Assembly (NCBI GenBank): GCA_934754735.1
Contig: CAKVJE010000002.1
Location: forward strand, 1-48,486
Origin: an uncultured Candidatus Melainabacteria bacterium
GTDB taxonomy: Bacteria; Cyanobacteriota; Vampirovibrionia; Gastranaerophilales; Gastranaerophilaceae
DNA length: 48,486 nt
Direction: 5' to 3'
In this document: in pieces, positions 17,160-25,858 of the stretch
How positions within the stretch are numbered: the first letter of the stretch is position 1
Layout: each line of letters opens with the position of its first letter
Notes under the pieces: generated by a model
Seen by the model: the letters and a program-made list of their open reading frames with translations, nothing else
What the model was told of the DNA's origin: nothing
The model's database searches: none
Program-made: the position numbers and the translations under genes

Positions 17160-17240
17160 TAAGTTGGGTTTTCAGCCCAACAACAATATTAACAAAAACA
17201 TAAAAGCAAGTAGGGTGCAATTTTTTGCACCAATAACTTA
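17159..17240. repeat. 82-bp two-hairpin element, copy 2
   Basis: Same length and order as copy 1 with roughly nine differences. Hairpin 1 is GTTGGGTTTTCAGCCCAAC, where the C-to-T change gives a G-U pair in RNA. Hairpin 2 is GGTGCAA-TTTT-TTGCACC, a compensated change. The element ends just before the ribosome-binding site of the small ORF at 17255. Confidence 0.92.
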
Positions 17241-17254
17241 TATAGGAAACAATC

Positions 17255-18692
<1,438 letters not shown>

Positions 18693-18706
18693 TTTCTAAA
18701 TAAAAT

Positions 18707-18742
18707 AAAAAAGACCTTTGCACAAAACAAAGGTCTTTTTTT
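18707..18742 (+). terminator. Terminator after ahcY
   Basis: AAAGACCTTTG-CACAAAA-CAAAGGTCTTT with further A's before and T's after. Confidence 0.93.
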
Positions 18743-18750
18743 GTAAAAAA

Positions 18751-18791
18751 TTAAAACCCTAAAATCGATTTATTTCGTTTTAGGGTTTTAA
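18751..18791 (-). terminator. Bidirectional terminator between ahcY and fba
   Basis: A perfect 14-bp stem TTAAAACCCTAAAA / TTTTAGGGTTTTAA with a 13-base loop. On the minus strand it is followed by a T-run, which suits the end of fba. Confidence 0.85.
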
Positions 18792-18825
18792 TTTTATTAA
18801 TAATAAGCTTTACAAACAAAACTTA

Positions 18826-19785
18826 TTAGTCATCAGCGTGGCCAGCTGTACCAAGAACGTCACGCATTTTGTGCATAACCATTTCTTTAACAGCAGTTCT
18901 ACCAGGTCCCATGTATTCACGTGGGTCAAATTTTTCTGGATGTTCTATAAAGAATTCTCTGATAGTAGAAGTCATAGCTAATCTCAAGTCTGTATCGATG
19001 TTAATTTTAGCTACACCATGCTTAGAAGCGTAGTTAAGCATATCTTCTGGAACACCTTGAGCATCAGGTAAGTTACCGCCGTATTTGTTACATTTAGCAA
19101 CGAATTCAGCAGGAACTGAAGATGAACCGTGAAGAACGATTGGGTAATCGCCGAAACCAGCTTCTTTCAAAGCATCTTTAATTTCTTTCAATCTATCGAA
19201 GTCTAATTTAGCTTCACCTTTGAATTTGTAAGCACCGTGAGAAGTACCGATAGCGATAGCTAAAGAATCGCAACCAGTTTGTTTAACGAATTCAACAGCT
19301 TCGTGAACGTTAGTGTATTTAGCATCTTTAGCATCAACGTTAACGTCATCTTCAACACCAGCAAGTTTACCAAGTTCAGCTTCAACAGAAACTCCTCTTT
19401 CGTGAGCGTATTCAACAACTTTCTTAGTCAAAGCTACGTTTTCTGCGAATGGGAATCTTGAACCGTCAATCATAACTGATGAGAAACCACCGTCGATACA
19501 AGCTTTACAAATTTCGAAATCTGCACCGTGGTCAAGGTGAAGAGCTATAGGAACTGTAGTTGTAGCTAGAGCAGCTTCTACCAATTTGATAAGGTAAGTT
19601 TGGTTAGCGTATTTTCTAGCACCAGCTGAAACTTGAAGAATGATTGGTGATCTTGTTTCTTCAGCAGCTTCTGCAATACCTTGCAAAATTTCCATGTTGT
19701 TAACGTTGTAAGCACCGATAGCGTATCCGCCAGCTAATGCTTTTTTGAACATTTCGCCTGTTCCTACTAATTTTCTTTCACTCAT
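18826..19785 (-). CDS. fba: Class II fructose-bisphosphate aldolase
   Basis: Zinc-dependent cleavage and formation of fructose-1,6-bisphosphate in glycolysis/gluconeogenesis. The 319-aa protein has GAYNVNNMEILQGI, the LHLDHGADFE motif with zinc ligand His and catalytic Asp, SVMIDGSRFPFAEN, VEAELGKLAG, and HGSSSVPAEF near the second zinc ligand, then KINIDTDLRLA. A strong AAAAGGAG site precedes ATG. It has its own transcript: 220 bases separate it from the next gene upstream. Confidence 0.96.
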   Translation of the reverse strand: MSERKLVGTGEMFKKALAGGYAIGAYNVNNMEILQGIAEAAEETRSPIILQVSAGARKYANQTYLIKLVEAALATTTVPIALHLDHGADFEICKACIDGGFSSVMIDGSRFPFAENVALTKKVVEYAHERGVSVEAELGKLAGVEDDVNVDAKDAKYTNVHEAVEFVKQTGCDSLAIAIGTSHGAYKFKGEAKLDFDRLKEIKDALKEAGFGDYPIVLHGSSSVPAEFVAKCNKYGGNLPDAQGVPEDMLNYASKHGVAKINIDTDLRLAMTSTIREFFIEHPEKFDPREYMGPGRTAVKEMVMHKMRDVLGTAGHADD

Positions 19786-20005
19786 GTGAGTTCTCCTTTT
19801 CTAACATTTGGAGCTTTTTGGAATTTCGCCCTTGTATAAGTTAAATCTTCTTCGAGCTCCCTATTTCTAAATAATTTTATATTGATTTATACCCTTGAAA
19901 TTACTACAAAAAGGATAAAAAGTAAAGAGCTACATTTAGTTTTAAGCTTGCATATTTAGAAAAAATATAGTAAAATTCTTTATACTTAATAGGAGATATG
20001 TGTAA

Positions 20006-20341
20006 GTGCAAGTTAAACCAATCAATCACAATAGTTTTCAAGGTATCAGATTGTCTTCAAACGATTATAACAAGACTCGAGATATTGCAATGCAACTAGA
20101 AAAACACGGGTATAATTGTTTAGGACATAGAACATTTGTTTGTAATAATACTCTCAAAGATAAAATTAACTTAGCGAAACAAATTAGAGAAAAAGCTTGC
20201 TTTTTTAAAAATCATTTTGGAACAATTTTTCTACCATGGAGCAAAGAAGCATATTTAATGTCTTCTCCTATAGATGAACAAAAAATGTTTGCTATTGTTA
20301 AAATGCTAGATAAAGATGCAAAAATCAATTTAGCAATATAG
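20006..20341 (+). CDS. Hypothetical 111-aa protein with F-x-G N-terminus
   Basis: Not recognised. The start is GTG about ten bases after AGGAG; TATACT lies a little further upstream. The N-terminus MQVKPINHNSFQGIRL carries the P-I-N and S-F-Q-G pattern also seen in the 45428 gene (MISPINFRAT). The body is basic with scattered cysteines (CLGHRTFVCNN) and looks cytoplasmic. It ends four bases before the convergent TonB-C-like gene. Confidence 0.7.
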   Translation: MQVKPINHNSFQGIRLSSNDYNKTRDIAMQLEKHGYNCLGHRTFVCNNTLKDKINLAKQIREKACFFKNHFGTIFLPWSKEAYLMSSPIDEQKMFAIVKMLDKDAKINLAI

Positions 20342-20344
20342 CTT

Positions 20345-20707
20345 TTATTTCATATATTTTAACAAAACTTGAGTATTAACACTATTACCAGGATATTTGG
20401 ACGGCAATGGCAAATAAGGTGCACCGGTTTTTACAGCGTTTAATACAGCTGTATTTGCATTTTGATTTGTAGAATTCACAATAAACGGTTCTGTTATTGT
20501 ACCATTTTTAAGAACCCTAAATTGAACAGTCACTTCATAATCTTCGTTTGCTTTGTATGGCGTCCAATTCTTATGAACAGCATTTGGTAAGTATTCAAAA
20601 TACTGATTCAAATTTTCTATCTGTTTTGTATTTGTTTGTAAATTTGAAACATCTCCGGCAAAAACAGGAAGAACCATTAATGTTAACAAAATTAAAAATT
20701 TCTTCAT
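20345..20707 (-). CDS. Secreted TonB/TolA C-terminal-like protein
   Basis: A 120-aa protein with a signal peptide (MKKFLILLTLMVLPVFA, cleavage near residue 18). The rest matches the fold pattern of TonB/TolA C-terminal domains: VHKNWTPYKAN, then VTVQFRVLKNGTITEPFIVNST, NANTAVLNAV and a final VLLKYMK strand. It lacks the membrane anchor and proline-rich linker of true TonB, so it would be free in the periplasm. It lies downstream of the MotA/MotB-like pair on the same strand, 54 bases after the MotB-like gene, but also has its own extended -10 box. Confidence 0.75.
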   Translation of the reverse strand: MKKFLILLTLMVLPVFAGDVSNLQTNTKQIENLNQYFEYLPNAVHKNWTPYKANEDYEVTVQFRVLKNGTITEPFIVNSTNQNANTAVLNAVKTGAPYLPLPSKYPGNSVNTQVLLKYMK

Positions 20708-20713
20708 ACCTAC

Positions 20714-20722
20714 ATTATAACA
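20714..20722 (-). promoter_or_regulatory. Extended -10 promoter, leaderless start
   Basis: TGTTATAAT on the minus strand, with TATAAT at 20714-20719 and six bases before ATG 20707. The six bases are GTAGGT, so a weak ribosome-binding site cannot be fully excluded. Confidence 0.55.
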
Positions 20723-20761
20723 TTTTATTTAGTTTCTTGTAAAATAAATATTTTAATCTTG

Positions 20762-21412
20762 TTACTTACGCATAACAATTTTTAATTCAACTCTGCGGCT
20801 TTTATTGTAATCTTCTTTTCCGTTTATCAAAATAGGAGTAGAAAAACTTGCGCCCTCTACAATAATCATTTTTCTTAAACGATTGCCATTTGATTTATTA
20901 TATGGAGTATTTGTCATATAATTTGCAACAGCATAAGCTCTTTTTAAGCTTAAATCCATATTTTTCATATATTGCTCATCCGCAGAATATTTTCCTTTGA
21001 AAGTTTGAGAGTCCGTATGTCCTTGAATGATTATTCGCTCAATATTTTCATTTAAATACCCATTAGAAAATATCGAATTCAAATATGCAGGCGCAAATTT
21101 GTCTAAATATTTTTTGCCTTTTTCAGAAAGTTCATAACTGTTTATATCAAATAACTCTAAATCTGAAATTTTTACAACGCCTGTTATATCATCAATATTT
21201 GCATTGATATTTTGCGCTTTTAAAGTTTCTTCTAAGGCATCTGAAGCTTTTTTTTGTTCCATTTGTCCTTGGATTTTTTCAATGTAACTTGACATAAATG
21301 TATAGAAAAATAGTACAACAAATACCAGAACTAATGCTGTCATTAGGTCAGTCATTGTTACCCAAAAAATATTTTCTTGATTAGTATCTTCTATTTTTCT
21401 ACGAATTCTCAT
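20762..21412 (-). CDS. MotB/ZorB-like stator subunit with OmpA domain
   Basis: A 216-aa protein with a short basic cytoplasmic N-terminus, then ENIFWVTMTDLMTALVLVFVVLFF (one membrane helix; Asp22 is at the position of the proton-carrying Asp of MotB and ZorB). A linker follows, then an OmpA-like peptidoglycan-binding domain with IIIQGHTDS (about residues 127-135), LSLKRAYAVANYM and RRVEL (206-210). The N-terminal ENxFWVxxxDLMTAL pattern is closer to ZorB than to flagellar MotB. It is encoded 18 bases after its MotA-like partner. TolR/ExbD is excluded by the OmpA domain. Confidence 0.85.
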   Translation of the reverse strand: MRIRRKIEDTNQENIFWVTMTDLMTALVLVFVVLFFYTFMSSYIEKIQGQMEQKKASDALEETLKAQNINANIDDITGVVKISDLELFDINSYELSEKGKKYLDKFAPAYLNSIFSNGYLNENIERIIIQGHTDSQTFKGKYSADEQYMKNMDLSLKRAYAVANYMTNTPYNKSNGNRLRKMIIVEGASFSTPILINGKEDYNKSRRVELKIVMRK

Positions 21413-21430
21413 TGATTTTATCCTAAAATT

Positions 21431-22312
21431 CTAGAATAATTTGTCTACAACATCGTTTCCACCGGAACCTTTATCCATTGTTTCGTTTAATTTGTTCAAG
21501 CTGTATAAAATATTTTCCAAATAAGGTGTTGTATTCTCACTAAGGCTTTTAGTTAAAGATTTTGCAAATTCTTCCGGCAAAGCTTTTAAAAGCTTTTCAT
21601 TTGTCTGACTTTGAATTTTTGATTCTTTAACTAAATCAATTAAAAACTTTTCGCTTGTTACGACATCAAATAGTCTGATAAATTCTTTTTGGATTGCCAA
21701 ACAATATTTTTTACACATTCTGCTGTACATAATTTTTTCAATAAACATAAACAAAAGCGAAAAACCAACTGCAAACACAGAACAAAGTGCTGCCATTTGA
21801 ATATTTGTAATTAAACCGTTAAATGAATTTGTTAAATTTAATTCATCTGAAAAATTAACTTGTGTAAACGCTATAGCCATTTTTAAAAAGGTAAAAAATG
21901 GGCCTAAGCCGGTTAAAAGCGTTGGCATTGTTTGGATAAATTTATTATTAATTTTGGAATAAATTAATGTTTCTTCATTAAAAAAATAAGAAGCATCTAC
22001 CGTAAGATATATTTCCGGTTTAAAATCTGCACTTTGAGCTTGTGAAGCTACAAATAATTTTTCCGGAAAAATCAGAGCTTTTTTAAAATCTTCCCAAGTA
22101 GTTGAGGTAAAAGAATTTGACATCATAAGATTATCTAATTCTTGAAATCTATATGAAAGTTCTTTTTTGTTAAGCGAAGTCAAAACATTTAATACTGAAT
22201 TTAAATTCTTTTCAACTTTTGAGTAGTTGCGAAGGACAGTCATAATAAAAAACAAAAAAGTTGCCGTAATGATTAGAATTGCAGGCTCTTTTAATATATC
22301 TAAAAACGTCAT
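21431..22312 (-). CDS. MotA/TolQ/ExbB-ZorA-like proton channel subunit
   Basis: A 293-aa membrane protein. Predicted helices: residues 11-28, about 130-150 (TMPTLLTGLGPFFTFLKMAIAF) and about 168-192 (LITNIQMAALCSVFAVGFSLLFMF). The TLLTGLGPFFTFLK segment corresponds to the PxxLTxLGxxGTFxG motif of ZorA/MotA-type channels, though degenerate. A cytoplasmic tail of about 90 residues is far shorter than the long tail of known ZorA. AGGAGGAG precedes the ATG. It shares a 60-base divergent promoter region with the 1093-aa gene. Confidence 0.82.
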   Translation of the reverse strand: MTFLDILKEPAILIITATFLFFIMTVLRNYSKVEKNLNSVLNVLTSLNKKELSYRFQELDNLMMSNSFTSTTWEDFKKALIFPEKLFVASQAQSADFKPEIYLTVDASYFFNEETLIYSKINNKFIQTMPTLLTGLGPFFTFLKMAIAFTQVNFSDELNLTNSFNGLITNIQMAALCSVFAVGFSLLFMFIEKIMYSRMCKKYCLAIQKEFIRLFDVVTSEKFLIDLVKESKIQSQTNEKLLKALPEEFAKSLTKSLSENTTPYLENILYSLNKLNETMDKGSGGNDVVDKLF

Positions 22313-22332
22313 TTCTCCTCCTATTGATGTAA

Positions 22333-22365
22333 ATTATAGCATAAACTAAGTTTTTCGACTATAAT
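22333..22365. promoter_or_regulatory. Back-to-back promoters of the stator operon and the 1093-aa gene
   Basis: Minus strand: TGCTATAAT with TATAAT at 22333-22338, leading to AGGAGG and ATG 22312. Plus strand: TATAAT at 22360-22365, seven bases before ATG 22373 (leaderless-like). The two -10 boxes are 21 bases apart, so transcription in the two directions is likely linked or competing. Confidence 0.6.
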
Positions 22366-22372
22366 TTAATAT

Positions 22373-25300
22373 ATGGAATGTCCTAAGTGTCATAAAAAGT
22401 TAGAAGAGAATGCAATTGTATGTCCTTATTGTCATAAGGTCTTAACGTTAGAATGTCCGAATTGTCATAATCATACTGATTCTCCAATTTGTGATAAGTG
22501 TGGTTATACAATTTTAACAAAATGTTCTAAATGCGGGCGTAAAGTATCAACAGCACAAGAAAAATGCAAATGCGGATTTCCTACTAAAACGAGTATTGCA
22601 TATCAAGAATGTGAAACTGACGAGTTTGCATCAATAATAGTAAAATTTTCCGCTTTAAAAAATATTCGTAGAGTTTTAGGCTCACAAGAATTATTTACAA
22701 AGTTTTATTTTAGATTAAGAAATTTGTTAGTAGCTCAAATAAAATCTGTTGAAGGTAAAATTATAATTTACAATGATACGTTTGTAATAAATTTTAATAA
22801 AGAACTTTCTTTTCCAACTTCTGCAAATAAAGCAATAAGACTTGCTATTAAATTAGCAAATGCTTTTGCTGATTTAAATTTGAAAGTTATAAAGGAACTT
22901 GGAACTCCAATAAAATTGAATTTGACGATTACGAAAAAAACAGCAGAACAACTTTTAGACGATACATCTATTGATAATAACGTTAAATTATTGAATATAA
23001 AAAAAGACGAAGCCCAATATTTAAAAGGTATGCAAATTATTCTTGATCAATATGTTTGGGATAGCATAAATAATGACTACAAAACAGATTCGTTGTACAC
23101 AGTTGAAAAAGATGGCGCAACGCTTATGTTCTATGAGTTGTTGTTGCCAAATTATGTATTGCCTCCATCCGGTGAAGTAGATGAAGCGCCGATAGCAAAA
23201 GCTCCTGTTGAAATAAAGAAACAAGTACAACAAGAAAATGATGATATTTATGCGTTTAAGGTATTTGATATAAACGCAAAATGCAGTTTTAAAAAAATGC
23301 CAACTAATAAATTAGTATTGGATGATAGTAAAATTGTTTCAATCCGAGCTGAAAAGGATTTAGAAATATCGACATCTGAAATAATAGATTTTTACAAAAA
23401 TAAAGGTATGCGGATTTTACACGCAACTTGCACTGAAGAGGTAAATTACAAGCCTTGGGGTATTTTTGAACAACTATTTAAAGACTTTTATGGACTTTCT
23501 CTATGCAAAACTTTAATTCCACAAAATTTTGAGGTTAAGCGTTTCAATGCAATAAAAAATTTAATTTATACAAAAGCGCGCAAAGCTTCAACTCCGGAAG
23601 ATGCTAGATTTGCGTATATGGAAGATTTTAGCGACTTTTTAGCATCTTTGAAAAATACAGTTATTTTAATTGAAAGTTTTGAGTTTTTAGATGATACTTC
23701 AATTCAAACACTTGATTTATTTTTTGATAACTTTAAAAAACTAAATGTAAATTTTGTGTTTACGACAAACTCGGAAGTTTCATTGCATTCAAAATTTAAA
23801 AAATTGCTTAGAACGCCAGATTATACAGAATTTGTACTGCAGAAAGCCGGAATTGGTGAACTTCTCGGAGATATTAAAGAAGAAGCAAGTGATTTTATTC
23901 AATCTTTTTATTTTGAAAAAATCAAAGAACAATTTAACGGTTCAACCTTGTATTTTCAAAATGCATTAAAATATCTGATTGAAAAAAATATATTGATAAA
24001 TTTTGAAAACAGGCTTTTAATCAAAAGTAAAAGTTCTATTATTTTACCTAATACCTTGGAGGCTTTATTAAAAGCGCGCTTAAAGGGATTGAGTAAAAAT
24101 ATGGACGCTTCAATGATTTTGGCATATTCCGTATATTTAGGTGCAAGATTAGATTATTTGACGTTAGAAAAACTTGGTATAAAAGAAGTTGTAAAAAATG
24201 TTAAAATTCTTGAGGGAATGGGATTTGTACATATATTAAACAATGTTGTTTATATTAACAATTATAATTTATTGAAGCCGATTTTACTTTCTTCTTTAAA
24301 AAAGCAAGTTGAAGAATTTTTGTGTAAAAATATTCTTGCAAATCTGGGTAAAGATCTCGATGATACTTTAATTCTTTTGATTATGGGTAAATTAGGTTAT
24401 TTTAAGGAAGAATATTTGTTATTATGGCGAAATTCTCAATTTGCAATGACAACAGGAGATTATGACGCGTATTTGAAAAATTGTTTAGGATTTTTGTCTT
24501 TAATCGAACACATAGAAAACAATATATCAGAAGAAGATATTGAAAATAATAAAAAAGAAGTTTTTGAAAATATTTTAATGAGTTTGTACAATTATTCTCC
24601 TACTAAAATTTATTCAATTGAGAATATTTTATTAATGGATGCAATTAAAAATAATGACAATAATAAAATTGTAAAACTCTCAAATTTAATGCTTCAAGGT
24701 GCTTTGGTATCTTCTAATTATTCAGAAGCCTTGCCTTTATTACATAATATTTTATCAAGAATGCAAAATCCAACGTTATTGGTAGATGGCGCAATTAACA
24801 CAAGATTTTTATTGCTTTCGCTGGTTAATATAGAAATATTGTTCAACATTGGTGATTTTGCACAATGCGTGGAAGTCGCAAAAGATTTACTTACTGTTAT
24901 TAAGCCGGAAATTCTTGAAAAAATTAAACCTGCAGGTTTTTCAATTAAACTCTTTATTGAGCATTTATTTGAAACATTCAGGCTTGTAGGCTTTGCAAAA
25001 CTTTTTCTAATGGATGATGATTTAGACGAGTTTTTGGATGCGATAAATGCTGCGTTCGGGGAAGAATTGCCTGATAAAAATGCTATTTTGGCGGTTAGAG
25101 ATTATTTGAACGGTAAAACATTTGCAGTTTCTGATACAGAAAATGCTACACCTTTTGCAAAAGTAATATACTTAATTTTGCAAGAATTTTCAGAACATGC
25201 TGATGATTGCAAAACTTTTGCTCAAAATATTTATCAAGCAAAATTATTAGCTTCTGATATTCATCAACGTCAATTAGAACTATTTTGTGACTTATTAATC

Positions 25301-25654
25301 GCAAATTCTTATGCAAAAATAGGCATAAAGAAAAAAGCTGAGACTATATTTAATGATGTATTAAAACAAGCAACAGATTCAGCAATTTTAACAATCGCTT
25401 TAGTTGCAAAATATTTTATTTCAAAACTTATGCTTGCGAATTCAAAACAGGAAGACGCTCTCCTCATAATTAACGACACGCTTGCGTTATTGCAAAAAAG
25501 CAATAACCAAGCAAAACTATTCTTTATACTCTTCGAAAAACTGCTAATCGACACAGTTCAAGAATACGATATAAGTGCAATTAATATCGATTCAGAAGTT
25601 CAAAAGCTTGCAATCGAAACTGCTGATGGCAAACTTTCAAGGCTTATTAATTAG
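22373..25654 (+). CDS. Zinc-ribbon, pseudo-cyclase, degenerate STAND-type ATPase and helical-repeat protein
   Basis: A 1093-aa cytoplasmic protein. Residues 3-67 form zinc ribbons with six C-x-C or C-x2-C knuckles. Residues about 85-200 follow the class III nucleotide cyclase fold (FASIIVKFSALKNIRRV, SVEGKIIIYNDTFVINFNK, ANKAIRLAIKLANAF) but lack the metal-binding Asp pair. Around residues 320-460 a region aligns by pattern with cyclase-linked AAA/STAND ATPases, yet Walker A is lost (SIRAEKDLEISTSEII) and the Walker B-like VILIESFEFLDDTSIQTLDLF keeps only part of the motif. From about 560 on it is all helical, TPR-like. It is probably a scaffold or sensor, divergent from the stator pair. Confidence 0.78.
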   Translation: MECPKCHKKLEENAIVCPYCHKVLTLECPNCHNHTDSPICDKCGYTILTKCSKCGRKVSTAQEKCKCGFPTKTSIAYQECETDEFASIIVKFSALKNIRRVLGSQELFTKFYFRLRNLLVAQIKSVEGKIIIYNDTFVINFNKELSFPTSANKAIRLAIKLANAFADLNLKVIKELGTPIKLNLTITKKTAEQLLDDTSIDNNVKLLNIKKDEAQYLKGMQIILDQYVWDSINNDYKTDSLYTVEKDGATLMFYELLLPNYVLPPSGEVDEAPIAKAPVEIKKQVQQENDDIYAFKVFDINAKCSFKKMPTNKLVLDDSKIVSIRAEKDLEISTSEIIDFYKNKGMRILHATCTEEVNYKPWGIFEQLFKDFYGLSLCKTLIPQNFEVKRFNAIKNLIYTKARKASTPEDARFAYMEDFSDFLASLKNTVILIESFEFLDDTSIQTLDLFFDNFKKLNVNFVFTTNSEVSLHSKFKKLLRTPDYTEFVLQKAGIGELLGDIKEEASDFIQSFYFEKIKEQFNGSTLYFQNALKYLIEKNILINFENRLLIKSKSSIILPNTLEALLKARLKGLSKNMDASMILAYSVYLGARLDYLTLEKLGIKEVVKNVKILEGMGFVHILNNVVYINNYNLLKPILLSSLKKQVEEFLCKNILANLGKDLDDTLILLIMGKLGYFKEEYLLLWRNSQFAMTTGDYDAYLKNCLGFLSLIEHIENNISEEDIENNKKEVFENILMSLYNYSPTKIYSIENILLMDAIKNNDNNKIVKLSNLMLQGALVSSNYSEALPLLHNILSRMQNPTLLVDGAINTRFLLLSLVNIEILFNIGDFAQCVEVAKDLLTVIKPEILEKIKPAGFSIKLFIEHLFETFRLVGFAKLFLMDDDLDEFLDAINAAFGEELPDKNAILAVRDYLNGKTFAVSDTENATPFAKVIYLILQEFSEHADDCKTFAQNIYQAKLLASDIHQRQLELFCDLLIANSYAKIGIKKKAETIFNDVLKQATDSAILTIALVAKYFISKLMLANSKQEDALLIINDTLALLQKSNNQAKLFFILFEKLLIDTVQEYDISAINIDSEVQKLAIETADGKLSRLIN

Positions 25655-25737
25655 TGTTTCTTTTCGCAAATTGTTGGAATACCAATAAGTGCTAAGTAGA
25701 AAACGCATCCGAATAAAACTAAATTTAAAATTTCCAT
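25651..25737 (-). CDS. 28-aa single-pass membrane peptide
   Basis: Strong AAAGGAG, eight bases, then ATG. The peptide begins MEILNLVLFGCVFYLALIG, continues IPTI and ends CEKKH: a membrane helix with a basic C-terminus. Its stop overlaps the end of the convergent 1093-aa gene by four bases. Size and layout recall small subunits of membrane complexes (KdpF, CydX, Pet/Psb types), but the sequence matches none that I know. The clean ribosome-binding site is the main argument that it is real. Confidence 0.6.
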   Translation of the reverse strand: MEILNLVLFGCVFYLALIGIPTICEKKH

Positions 25738-25858
25738 TGTAGAATCTCCTTTCTAAGAGCAACAGATTAAAAACCCTTTTAACCTATATTTCTTTAATTC
25801 CACATTTGGAAATTTTAATAACAGATTTTTAGACAATCTTTACAAAAGTTTACAATTA

